64,000 nt of DNA, from positions 3,162,001 to 3,226,000 of the forward strand of contig OZ244833.1 in NCBI GenBank assembly GCA_965220535.1, in the 5' to 3' direction. The position numbers and the translations under genes are program-made. This document shows positions 45,201-53,556 of the stretch, in pieces. The notes under the pieces are model-generated. The model was given only the letters and a program-made list of their open reading frames with translations, was not told the DNA's origin and made no database searches. The stretch comes from HK1 sp965220535 (GTDB lineage Bacteria > Pseudomonadota > Gammaproteobacteria > HK1). Each line of letters opens with the position of its first letter. The first letter of the stretch is position 1.

Positions 45201-46060
45201 TGAATATCAAGGCCCTTGCGGTATTGATCGTAGGTCTCGGAATCCTCGGAGCGATGAGCCTGTTCACCATCGACGAGAAAGAGACGGCGATCCTCTTGCA
45301 GTTCGGCAAGGTCGAGCGCACCGATCTGAAGCCGGGCTTGCATTTCAAGATGCCGGTGGTGCAAACCGTTCTCAGATTCGATCGTCGTATCCAGACCCTG
45401 GACAGCGACCCCGAGAAATACCTCACCTTCGAGAAGAAGAACATGATCGTGGATTCCTTCGTCAAGTGGAGGATCGCGGATGTAAAGCGTTTTTATACCG
45501 CTGCCGGGGGACGTATCGGACAGGCCAACAATCGCTTGAGCGAGGTGATCATCAAGCGTTTGCGGGACGAATTCGGCAAGCGCACGATCCAGCAGGTGGT
45601 ATCCGGCGAACGCGCCGAAATCATGGACAAGCTACGGGTGGCGGCGAAAGACCAAGCGGACGAACTCGGTCTCGAGATCATCGACGTGCGTATCAAGCGG
45701 GTGGAGCTGCCCGAGGATGTCAGCCAATCCGTCTACAACCGGATGCGGGCCGAGCGTCAGGAGGTGGCCAAGCGTTTTCGCTCCGAGGGCGAGGAGCAGG
45801 CGCGTGAATTGCGGGCCGAGGCCGACAAACAGCGGGAGGTGATCATCGCCGAGGCCGAACGCGAAGCCCAGATAACCCGCGGCGAGGGGGATGCCTCGGC
45901 GACCGCGATTTACGCGTCTTCCTACGAACAGGATCGCGAGTTCTACCGTTTCTATCGTAGCTTGGATGCCTACCGGAAGACCTTCGGGAGTACCGCCGAT
46001 ATCTTGCTGCTCGAGCCGAACAGCGAATTTTTCCGTTATTTCAAAGAGGCGAGCCCATGA
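45200..46060 (+). CDS. hflC: FtsH modulator protein HflC
   Basis: Partner of HflK. 286 residues: N-terminal membrane helix (ALAVLIVGLGILGAMSLF), SPFH domain with DEKETAILLQFGKV and FEKKNMIVDSFVKWRI, then the long coiled-coil (RAERQEVAKRFRSEGEEQA) and the end FYRSLDAYRKTFG. Its ATG shares a base with the hflK stop (TGATG), indicating coupled translation. Confidence 0.97.
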   Translation: MNIKALAVLIVGLGILGAMSLFTIDEKETAILLQFGKVERTDLKPGLHFKMPVVQTVLRFDRRIQTLDSDPEKYLTFEKKNMIVDSFVKWRIADVKRFYTAAGGRIGQANNRLSEVIIKRLRDEFGKRTIQQVVSGERAEIMDKLRVAAKDQADELGLEIIDVRIKRVELPEDVSQSVYNRMRAERQEVAKRFRSEGEEQARELRAEADKQREVIIAEAEREAQITRGEGDASATAIYASSYEQDREFYRFYRSLDAYRKTFGSTADILLLEPNSEFFRYFKEASP

Positions 46061-46232
46061 GCGGGGTATCGATCGACAACGCTTCCGTCGCTTGTCGGTA
46101 TCGTCGGATATCCGATTCCCCGGCTCGCGCTTTGCCTTGGCCGTCGACATCCGCGATCTCGCGGTCGGCCTTTTTCTTTTGCCGGCGGCATCGTTCGGCG
46201 GGATATCCCTATCAGGGTGCGAGGGCGATCTT

Positions 46233-46421
46233 TTGATATGGAACGATTTGCTTGCGGCATTGGCTTTGCTGCTCGTCATCGAGGGCATCGTGCCCTTTTC
46301 GAGTCCGCGGATCGTGCGCAGCGCCATGCAGGGGATCGACAAGATGAGCGATCGCACGCTGCGCCGCATGGGCTTCGTCTTGATGCTCGGCGGCTGTTTT
46401 CTGCTCTATCTCGTTCGCTGA
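46233..46421 (+). CDS. DUF2065 family small membrane protein (YjeT-like)
   Basis: A 62-residue frame with two hydrophobic helices and the family pattern LAALALLLVIEGIVPF, then SPRIVRSAMQGI and LRRMGFVLMLGGCFLLYLVR. It is close in size to E. coli YjeT (65 residues) and stands in the same place, between hflC and the hisZ-purA pair. Function unknown. The start is a TTG with GAGGG seven bases before it; the frame is open further upstream, so the exact start is uncertain. Confidence 0.8.
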   Translation: MIWNDLLAALALLLVIEGIVPFSSPRIVRSAMQGIDKMSDRTLRRMGFVLMLGGCFLLYLVR

Positions 46422-46452
46422 TCGAAAGCGTGATCGCGCCTTTTCGAAGCCG

Positions 46453-47751
46453 GTGAACCCCGCTTTGGAGCCTTGGTTGTTGCCCGAGGGGATGGAGGAG
46501 CTCGTCCCTCCTCATTCCCTCGTGCTCGAGCGAGTGCGCCGCGACTTGCTCGATCATTTTTCCCGCTGGGGTTTCGATCTGGTCACCCCGCCCTTCATCG
46601 AATATTTGGAGTCCTTGCTGACCGGAGCGGGGGAGGATCTCGATCTCCATACCTTCAAGCTGATCGACCAGCTCAGCGGGCGCATGATGGGGGTGCGCGC
46701 CGACATGACCCCCCAAGTCGCCCGCATCGACGCTCGCCGCTTGCGCCTCGATCGTCCCACTCGCCTGTGCTATGCGGGAACCGTCCTTCATGCCCTTCCC
46801 GACGGCCTTTCCGGCACTCGCAGTCCCTTCCAGGCGGGAGCGGAGATCTACGGCCATGCGGGGATCGAAAGCGATTGCGAGATGATCTGTTCGATGCTCG
46901 AGTTCATCGCAGCCTGCCGGATCGGAGCGCTGCATCTATGTATCGGTCATGTGGGTATTTTTCGTCATCTGGTCAAGAGCGCCGGGCTCGATGCCTCGCG
47001 CGAAGCGGCATTGCACGATATTTTGCAGCGCAAGGCGAGGGCCGAGGCTTGTGCCTTGCTCGGGAAGTGGAATGTCGAGACTCGATGGAGCGAAGCGATC
47101 GTCGCCTTGATCGATACCGCGCTCGTATTGGATGCCGATTTTTTCGCCGATCGCGAGCGTCGATCCCTATTGTCCCCGCACAATCCCTTGGCCGATTGCG
47201 GCGAGGAGATCGAAAGGGCCTTTTTCGATCTCGATCGACTGGCGCGGGCGGTCCATGCCCGTTGCCCGGGGATCGAACTGCAAATCGACCTCGCCGATTT
47301 GCGGGGTTATCGCTACCACACCGGCACGGTTTTCGCCGCTTTCGTCGCCGGCTACGGACGAGAGGTGGCGCGAGGGGGGCGCTACGACGAGATCGGCGGG
47401 GTTTTCGGGCGATCTCGCGCCGCTACCGGCTTCAGCATGGATCTGAAGATCCTCGTTTCCTTGCTTGCCGACGATGCCGGCGAGGGCTTTTTAGGACCTG
47501 AGACGGTGGAGGTTCCATGGTCCGACGATCCCGAAGTGCACGATGCGATCGCCGCGATGCGAAAGACCGGCAAGAGGGTCGTTCGGTGTTTGCCGGGGGA
47601 ATCCCCTCGACCGGGGGTGCGTCTATTGGTGCGAGGCAGCGACGGGGCTTGGAGGCTTGTCGAAGGGGAGCCCGTCGAAGGGGAGCCCGTCGCCAAGGGC
47701 GAGCAAGCGAAAACGCCCGCAGTCGTTCGAAGCGATGCGAAGGAGCGATAG
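46453..47751 (+). CDS. hisZ: ATP phosphoribosyltransferase regulatory subunit HisZ
   Basis: Catalytically inactive histidyl-tRNA-synthetase paralogue that forms a complex with the short HisG for the first step of histidine synthesis and mediates feedback. 432 residues: synthetase-like blocks FDLVTPPFIEYLESLL, MGVRADMTPQVARI, LRGYRYHTGTVFAAF and GGRYDEIGG. The anticodon-binding domain of true HisRS is absent. GTG start. The last 40 residues are a charged tail with a 15-bp duplication giving VEGEPVEGEP. Confidence 0.96.
   Translation: MNPALEPWLLPEGMEELVPPHSLVLERVRRDLLDHFSRWGFDLVTPPFIEYLESLLTGAGEDLDLHTFKLIDQLSGRMMGVRADMTPQVARIDARRLRLDRPTRLCYAGTVLHALPDGLSGTRSPFQAGAEIYGHAGIESDCEMICSMLEFIAACRIGALHLCIGHVGIFRHLVKSAGLDASREAALHDILQRKARAEACALLGKWNVETRWSEAIVALIDTALVLDADFFADRERRSLLSPHNPLADCGEEIERAFFDLDRLARAVHARCPGIELQIDLADLRGYRYHTGTVFAAFVAGYGREVARGGRYDEIGGVFGRSRAATGFSMDLKILVSLLADDAGEGFLGPETVEVPWSDDPEVHDAIAAMRKTGKRVVRCLPGESPRPGVRLLVRGSDGAWRLVEGEPVEGEPVAKGEQAKTPAVVRSDAKER
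47659..47688. repeat. 15-bp in-frame duplication in hisZ
   Basis: Two perfect copies of GTCGAAGGGGAGCCC near the 3' end of hisZ add one pentapeptide to its tail. Confidence 0.95.
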
Positions 47752-49050
47752 ATGAGCGGTGCGGTGGTGATCGTCGGAGCGCAATGGGGCGACGAAGGCA
47801 AGGGGAAGATCGTCGATCTGCTGACGGATCGCGCCGATCTGGTCGTGCGTTTCCAAGGCGGACATAACGCCGGACATACCCTCGTCATCGGCGAAGAGCG
47901 CACGGTATTGCATTTGATCCCCTCCGGGGTGATGCGCAAGACAGTGCGATGCCTGATCGGACACGGGGTTGCGCTATCCCCCACGGCGTTGGTCAGCGAG
48001 CTGGAGATGCTCGAGGCCCGTGGGATCCCGGCCGCCGAGCGCTTGCAGATCAGCGAAGCCTGTCCCTTGATCCTCGGCTATCACGAGGCCTTGGACCGGG
48101 CTCGGGAAGCGGCTCGGGGCAAGGCCGCGATCGGGACGACCGGTCGGGGGATCGGCCCGGCCTACGAGGATAAATCCGCTCGTCGGGCCCTGCGCACCGG
48201 CGATCTCCTCGACGCCGCGCTGCTCGATGAAAAGCTTCGCGCCCTCGACGAACACCACAATTTCGTTCTCGTGCGCCAACTCGGAGCGGATCCGATCGAT
48301 GCGACGGAAATACGCGATAGCCTCGAAGCGGCGGCGGAGCGTATCCGCCCCCTCCTCGGCGATGTCCCCGCCACCTTGCACGAAGCCCTCGATGCCGGCC
48401 GGCGGATCGTGCTCGAAGGGGCCCAAGGCAGCAGTCTCGATATCGATCAGGGCACCTATCCTTTCGTCACCTCGTCGAATACCACCGCCGGCGCCGCGTC
48501 GACGGGGAGCGGGCTCGGTCCGCTCGATATTTCCTATGTTTTGGGCATCGTAAAGGCTTATGCCACCCGCGTCGGATCGGGACCCTTCCCGACCGAACTC
48601 CACGATGAAACGGGTCGTCTTTTTGCCGATCGCGGACAGGAGTTCGGTGCGACCACCGGTCGCCCGCGACGTTGCGGATGGTTGGATATGGTCGCATTGC
48701 GACGCGCCATCAGGATCAACAGCATATCGGGGCTTTGTCTGACGAAACTCGACGTTCTCGACCGATCCCCGGTGATACGCCTTTGTATCGGCTACCGCCG
48801 GGAGGACGGGGCGGTGCGGAACACTCCCCCGACCTCGGCGGAGGCTCTCGATCGTATCGAGCCGGTTTACGAGGAAATGCCGGGTTGGGAGGCGTCGACC
48901 AAAGGGATTCGCTCGCGCGCCGATTTGCCGGCAAAGGCGAGGGATTATCTTCGGCGCATCGAGGAGATGGCCGAAGTCCCCATCGATATCATTTCCACCG
49001 GTCCCGATAGAGAAGAGACCATCGTCGAGCGCCACCCTCTCGATATCTGA
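47752..49050 (+). CDS. purA: Adenylosuccinate synthetase
   Basis: GTP-dependent ligase joining aspartate to IMP, the first step from IMP to AMP. 432 residues: GAQWGDEGKGKIVDLLTD at the N-terminus, RFQGGHNAGHT, GTTGRGIGPAYEDK, and the base-recognition end KLDVLD with a final block STGPDREETI. AAGGAG lies inside the end of hisZ and the ATG follows the hisZ stop directly. The hisZ-purA pair downstream of the hflKC genes is canonical. Confidence 0.99.
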   Translation: MSGAVVIVGAQWGDEGKGKIVDLLTDRADLVVRFQGGHNAGHTLVIGEERTVLHLIPSGVMRKTVRCLIGHGVALSPTALVSELEMLEARGIPAAERLQISEACPLILGYHEALDRAREAARGKAAIGTTGRGIGPAYEDKSARRALRTGDLLDAALLDEKLRALDEHHNFVLVRQLGADPIDATEIRDSLEAAAERIRPLLGDVPATLHEALDAGRRIVLEGAQGSSLDIDQGTYPFVTSSNTTAGAASTGSGLGPLDISYVLGIVKAYATRVGSGPFPTELHDETGRLFADRGQEFGATTGRPRRCGWLDMVALRRAIRINSISGLCLTKLDVLDRSPVIRLCIGYRREDGAVRNTPPTSAEALDRIEPVYEEMPGWEASTKGIRSRADLPAKARDYLRRIEEMAEVPIDIISTGPDREETIVERHPLDI

Positions 49051-49370
49051 CGCCCGACTCGTCTGGCGATCGTCTTGCGCTCGTCGATATTCTTGCTCCG
49101 AACGATCCCTTTTTATCTCCCCTTTTTTCGAAAAAGCGTATGGATGCCAAGCATCGAGAGGCGAAGCCCGGTCGGCATTCGTCGGCAATACGAGCGAGCG
49201 ATGGCGTCCGGCAAAAGGGAACGAAAAAGCGCAGCGGCAAAGATATAGATAGCGACGACCGTCGGCAATAAAGAGATCGTTTCGAAAGCCGATCAAAAGC
49301 CGAGAAGCGTCGAAGACGGCTTCGAACCAAACTTGGGTTTCGGTGATCAAAGTGTCAGGAGGAAGCGGCA

Positions 49371-49469
49371 GTGCGGTGGGTGGTACAGCTTGACAAGGAG
49401 CACGACCACTCCCCCCTGACGTCTTGGATAGTACACGATATTCCCGCTATTCGCATTGATCGATACTAA
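49371..49469 (+). CDS. Possible 32-residue protein of unknown function
   Basis: GTG start seven bases after AGGAGGA, reading VRWVVQLDKEHDHSPLTSWI and ending DRY. It is unlike the low-complexity translations around it: it has three Trp and a balanced composition. I recognise no family. It could be a short genuine peptide or the fragment of a lost gene. Confidence 0.3.
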   Translation: MRWVVQLDKEHDHSPLTSWIVHDIPAIRIDRY

Positions 49470-49767
49470 GTGTCGTTGCCCTTATCGGCGCTCGTTCTGC
49501 GGCGCTTTTTCTCTTTTTGCGCCGAAGGGATTATTGCCGAGCCCGATAGCCTCGACGCCCCTCCTTCGGCGACAAGCGCTTCGCCTGGTGGATGCTTCGT
49601 CGGGGACGGGAAATTATCGATCGATCCATAGGCTTGTTCCCCTCGATCGCCGATCGATCGAAGCCCGGCGCTCGTCGTTCGCGCTTCGAATCGATAAAAA
49701 TCATCGTCGAGTCCTGATTTTCTGCGAACGATTTTTTCCGAGCGGTTATTTATAGTCGGCACCGGGT

Positions 49768-49799
49768 GATGCTCGATATGCAAAATCGCATCGAGCATC
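49768..49799 (+). promoter_or_regulatory. 10-bp hairpin just upstream of a ribosome binding site
   Basis: GATGCTCGAT and ATCGAGCATC form a perfect 10-bp stem around a 12-base loop. A TATAGT box lies at 49751-49756, so a transcript could start near the hairpin. AAGGAG and an ATG follow at 49807 and 49819. A role as a 5' stabilising or regulatory element is inference. Confidence 0.4.
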
Positions 49800-49818
49800 G
49801 AATGACAAGGAGCACGAG

Positions 49819-50397
49819 ATGGCATTCAAGACCGGAAACCGGTCTTGCCTGAGCGTTATGCTCGGCGGCAGGATTGTCGTTTATCCGAAGGCTTGTCTCG
49901 CCGGTGAATATGCAAGGGCATATCGCATCGGCGGATCGCTTGCGAGCGAAGACGTTTTATATGCCCCTTCGCCGATCGGCCTTCCCCCTCCATTATCGTT
50001 TTTTCTTTTCCTCGCTCGCTCGATAGCGATCCGGCGAGCATCGAAGCCCGCCGAAGATCCTCGTCGATCCCTCGTCGGATCGAGGATGGATACCACGGCG
50101 GCCCGCTTGCGATCAGGGCAAGCGCCTTCGCCGATCGACCTTCGGAATCTTTTTTCGACTCGATCTTCATCTCGATCTCTATCTCGATCTCCATCTTTAT
50201 CTTCGGAGGAGAAAGAGGATATTCTCGATTCGTCGGGAATGCCGGGACCGGCTCGTCGCCGAGGAAAAGGGGCGAGTCTTTTATCTTTTATGCAAATAAC
50301 AAAAGCCTCGTTTTTTTTAGCGAGATCTCTCGATCGACAGGATCTTTTTCGAAAGGATTCCTCGGCCGAGAAAAACTCGCCTCGACGAGACGAGTGA
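49819..50397 (+). CDS. Unrecognised open frame with good ribosome binding site
   Basis: 192-codon frame starting MAFKTGNRSCLSVMLGGRIV, six bases after AAGGAG. No family is recognised. From about residue 65 it is Ser/Arg-rich and low-complexity, with SRSLSRSPSLSSEE encoded by the 12-bp repeat, which argues that only the first part, if any, is a real protein. The true product may be shorter or the frame may be accidental. Confidence 0.25.
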   Translation: MAFKTGNRSCLSVMLGGRIVVYPKACLAGEYARAYRIGGSLASEDVLYAPSPIGLPPPLSFFLFLARSIAIRRASKPAEDPRRSLVGSRMDTTAARLRSGQAPSPIDLRNLFSTRSSSRSLSRSPSLSSEEKEDILDSSGMPGPARRRGKGASLLSFMQITKASFFLARSLDRQDLFRKDSSAEKNSPRRDE

Positions 50398-50473
50398 TAT
50401 CGTCATGTCGATCTGTATACCTCTTATATATCGGCGGTTGTCGGAATTTCGCAAGGGAGCGAAACACGGGTGG

Positions 50474-50519
50474 TATCGCTTGGCGACAAGGAGCGTGATC
50501 CGCCTCCTTCGGTAGCGAT
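50474..50519 (+). promoter_or_regulatory. Two-part hairpin upstream of the lipoprotein gene
   Basis: An outer stem ATCGCT/AGCGAT encloses an inner stem AAGGAG/CTCCTT with a 10-base loop. It resembles a structure hiding a ribosome binding site, but the start codon actually used is 36 bases downstream with its own GAGGAG. Function unknown. Confidence 0.3.
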
Positions 50520-50555
50520 CATGTTTTTGCATGATCTTCGATGAGGAGAATGTCG

Positions 50556-50987
50556 ATGTCGTCGAAAAAGTGTTTTTTGGGTGTCCTTTCGTTGTCGATA
50601 GCGGGTTGTGCGATGCAACCCCTATCGGAATATCGCCCGGTCGTGGATACGAAAAGGACGGATATGAGCGAATTCGAATCGAATTTGGCCGATTGTCGCG
50701 CGATCGCAATCGATCTTCAAAAAGAATACGAAGAGCGGCAAGCGAACGAATTCATGGCGAATTTGATCACCGGTGCGATAGTGGGAGGAATCGTCGGTTC
50801 GATCGCCGGCGACAGCGGTCACCATCAAGGACGATATACCCGAGCCGGAGCCTTTACCGGAGCCCTCGCATCGGCATCGGATAATGCCTATAGCGAGGAT
50901 ATCGTCCGTTTCGGTCCCCGGCGAGTCGTCGATCGATGCATGAGCGATCGGGGATACCGCATTTTGAACGATCTCGGAAGAGGATAG
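50556..50987 (+). CDS. Glycine-zipper family lipoprotein
   Basis: 143-residue protein with a short signal peptide ending in the lipobox SIAGC (Cys18), the segment YRPVVDTKRTDMSEFESNLA with a conserved Cys shortly after, and a Gly-rich membrane-like helix (ITGAIVGGIVGSIAGD, then AGAFTGALASAS). It ends RVVDRCMSDRGYRIL, typical of this family of envelope proteins of unknown function. Start chosen at the third of three close ATGs, six bases after GAGGAG. Likely an outer-membrane-anchored small lipoprotein. Confidence 0.85.
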   Translation: MSSKKCFLGVLSLSIAGCAMQPLSEYRPVVDTKRTDMSEFESNLADCRAIAIDLQKEYEERQANEFMANLITGAIVGGIVGSIAGDSGHHQGRYTRAGAFTGALASASDNAYSEDIVRFGPRRVVDRCMSDRGYRILNDLGRG

Positions 50988-51482
50988 TTTTCGTCCTCCG
51001 GCCGAAGCGATCGATCCGACATCTAAATCGGCCTCTCGATAGATCGATTCTATCGAGAGGACACGCTTGCCAAAGCCAGGGCCGATCCGAGATCGCTCGA
51101 AAAGGCCTAAGAGCATGACGATGCGAGCGCGGTGAACGCTCGGCGAAACGAAGGTTTCGAGCCCCGGCGGTTTTAAGTTTTTAAGTCGGCGATCGAAGAT
51201 CGCTTGAGAACAAGGACGAGGATCTTGTCGTTTTCGATCTTTTCTATCGACTTTTTCTATCGTGTTCTTCGCTCGGAATCGTTTTGACCGCTCGACGGGA
51301 TTTATATAATTTCTATCATTTCGTCCTGCCGACAATCCGAGGATATCCTTCGTTTCGATTCGAATCCTGTGGCTTTAGGCGGCGGTGGCTCGAATCGAAA
51401 TCCGCTTCCTTCGGCGAGTTTTTTTCGATCCCGATATCGTGTCGTCGTGATCCGATCTTCCGATATCGTCGTGCCCTTTCGT
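50988..51482. other. Convergent gap
   Basis: About 500 bp between the lipoprotein and sulfotransferase genes, AT-richer than average. It contains one perfect hairpin (separate entry); no gene seen. Confidence 0.5.
51032..51060. terminator. 12-bp perfect hairpin in a convergent gap
   Basis: CCTCTCGATAGA and TCTATCGAGAGG flank a five-base loop. It lies 45 bases after the lipoprotein stop. There is no run of T on the forward strand and only a weak one on the reverse, so it is not a classical intrinsic terminator, but it could protect or end the lipoprotein mRNA. Confidence 0.5.
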
Positions 51483-53261
51483 TCACTTCGAATTCGCATT
51501 CGACGCATTCGAATCCGAATCCGATTCCGATGCTCCTTCGTCGTCGTCGCCATCGATGCTATCGATACCCAAGGCCTCTCGCATCGGCGCCAAAAACCGG
51601 TGGTAATGGCGGGCTCGCCCCGAGGAACGGGAGTAGATCGGTTGTCGCACCTGCCAAACGCTGGCGGTGCGTACGTTGCGGTTCACCTCGTGCGGACGCA
51701 GGCAGGCATCGTGCCAAGGCAGATCGATATGGTCGAGCATCGCTTTGATCCGGGGCTCGGGATCCTCGACGAGATCCTCGTAGTCCACGGGCAGGATTCG
51801 CTCCCCGATCATCGATTGCCAATGCTCCATCAGCGAATGCATCCCCCGGATATAGCGCCCGATGGCGCCCAAGTCGTAGGAATATTCATGACCCACCCAG
51901 AAATCGGTGAAATAGACGGAGACGGCGATATCCAAGGGATTGCGTCGGCAATAGATGATCTTCGCGCTCGGCAGGATCGCCGCGATCAGGCCGAGATGGA
52001 GGTGGTTGCCGGGGAGTTTGTCGGTGATCCGCTTGGCGTCGGATGAGCGAGTCCGCAGGAAATCGAGATATTTTCTTCCCATCGTCGCGCATTTTTCCGC
52101 ATCGAGATCTTCGAATCGCTCCGGATAATCGAGCCCTTTCTCGGTTTCGTCGTCGGGATACTCCCACGCCAGCCGATCGATCTCGCGCAATTCGCCGGCA
52201 CCGTATACTTCGGGATGGGCCGCGAGCAGCTGTTCCACCAACGAGGTGCCGGAGCGGGGCATCCCGACGATGAAAACGCAGGTCGGATCCTCAAGGCGAA
52301 GCGGCGGCGGCCGGGCGGATAGGCCATGGAGCCACGAGGGGCCGAAACTTTCGCGAATCCGTCTCATCAATTCCAAAGACGATTCGACCCCGGAACGGGC
52401 GGCTTCGGCCCGACTTCGATTGGCTTGTTCGAAATGCGAGAAGGCTTCTTCCCATTCCCCTCGATCATCGTGTATTTTGCCCAAGGCGAGATGAAGATCG
52501 CGCTTCTTCGTCGGATCCCCGAGCCCCAGCTCGGTGGCCTTTTTGACCCGCGCGATATCCTCGTCGTCATCGCGCTCATCGCCGAATCTTCGGGCTTTGG
52601 TGAGCAAAAGCGCGGCTTTGGCAAAACCCGGATCGAGGGAAAGGGCTCGACGGTAGCACGCATGGGCGCTATCGAACTCCCCGATCGTGCTGCGCAAAGA
52701 GCCGAGATTGGTCCAATAATCCGCAGAATCGGGGGCGATCTCGACCGCTTTCTCGGCATGAGACAGCGCGTCGCTCGTATCCTCCGACTCGATCATCACC
52801 GCGGATAGTTTGGCGTGGATTTCCGGATCGTCGGGGGCCAGAACCAAGGCTTTTTCCAAGCATTCGCGCGCCTGCGGCAAATGACCGATGAATACGAGGG
52901 CCTGACCCAAATTCATCCACGCGGAAATATAGTCGGCATCGAGGGCCAGCGCTCGGCGATAACATTCGATGGCCCCGGCATAGTCGGCGCGCTCTTGCAG
53001 GAGATTGCCGAGGCTGTTGTGGGCAATGGGGATGCCTCGGTGGCGGGCGAGAAGGCGACGGTAGCGTTCGATGGCCAGGGATTGGCGGCCGCTTTCGCGC
53101 GCCAAAGCGGCGAGAAGGTGCAAGGCATCCGGCTGATCCGGCAATGCATCGAGGACGCGACGGGCGTATTTTTCCGCCTCTCGCCCTTTCCCCTTGCCGT
53201 GGTTTTCGAAGGCGGCGTGCAGCCATTTCGCCAGGCGTTTTTGTGTATCGGGCTTGTTCAT
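51483..53261 (-). CDS. TPR-repeat sulfotransferase
   Basis: 592-residue protein. Residues about 10-290 form TPR repeats (for example AHNSLGNLLQERADYAGAIE and AWMNLGQALVFIGHLPQARE). Residues about 325-560 form a PAPS-dependent sulfotransferase domain with the 5'-phosphosulfate loop FIVGMPRSGTSLVEQLL (P-loop 333-340) and the 3'-phosphate-binding YCRRNPLDIAVSVYF. TPR-sulfotransferase fusions are common in proteobacteria; substrates are mostly unknown, possibly proteins or exported glycans. Start chosen at MNKPDTQKRLAKWL. The acidic/Ser/Asn C-terminal tail is low-complexity and encoded by GAATCC-like repeats. Confidence 0.93.
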   Translation of the reverse strand: MNKPDTQKRLAKWLHAAFENHGKGKGREAEKYARRVLDALPDQPDALHLLAALARESGRQSLAIERYRRLLARHRGIPIAHNSLGNLLQERADYAGAIECYRRALALDADYISAWMNLGQALVFIGHLPQARECLEKALVLAPDDPEIHAKLSAVMIESEDTSDALSHAEKAVEIAPDSADYWTNLGSLRSTIGEFDSAHACYRRALSLDPGFAKAALLLTKARRFGDERDDDEDIARVKKATELGLGDPTKKRDLHLALGKIHDDRGEWEEAFSHFEQANRSRAEAARSGVESSLELMRRIRESFGPSWLHGLSARPPPLRLEDPTCVFIVGMPRSGTSLVEQLLAAHPEVYGAGELREIDRLAWEYPDDETEKGLDYPERFEDLDAEKCATMGRKYLDFLRTRSSDAKRITDKLPGNHLHLGLIAAILPSAKIIYCRRNPLDIAVSVYFTDFWVGHEYSYDLGAIGRYIRGMHSLMEHWQSMIGERILPVDYEDLVEDPEPRIKAMLDHIDLPWHDACLRPHEVNRNVRTASVWQVRQPIYSRSSGRARHYHRFLAPMREALGIDSIDGDDDEGASESDSDSNASNANSK

Positions 53262-53556
53262 GCCTTGACCTTGACGGCTTTTCGGTGCGTGGATCGTTCG
53301 CTCGTAGACGAAAAAGGGGCGCGGATCGAAAGCGCACGCTGCGAGTATTCGATCGTCGAAGCGACGGCGATGGGGATCGAAACTCCGATATCGAGCGCTT
53401 TTCGACAATGATATCGGATGCGGGCGACGCCGCACCGTCTCGCTGAAAGCCCTGGCCAAGGAAAAGGAAGCCTTCGGTTTGCGCAAGATCACGCGGTCGG
53501 CGGATCCCATGACCGTCTGGTGACCGCCCGCTATTTTGCCAAGGAGTGCAAAAGCG
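53262..53556. other. Divergent gap sulfotransferase/gdhB
   Basis: About 295 bp, presumably with promoters for both genes. One small frame before gdhB has no recognisable similarity. Confidence 0.4.

Larger units (their letters stand above)
49051..50555. other. Long gene-poor region with hairpins and small frames
   Basis: 1.5 kb between purA and a lipoprotein gene, AT-richer than the rest. No known protein or RNA is recognisable. It holds a basic 43-codon frame (49140-49271) with no ribosome binding site, a 32-codon frame with a consensus one, a 10-bp hairpin before a third frame, a 12-bp imperfect tandem repeat of CATCTCGATCTC at 50156-50203, and a complex hairpin at 50474-50519. The string GACAAGGAGC occurs three times (49392, 49805 and 50485 approximately). 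Confidence 0.5.
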
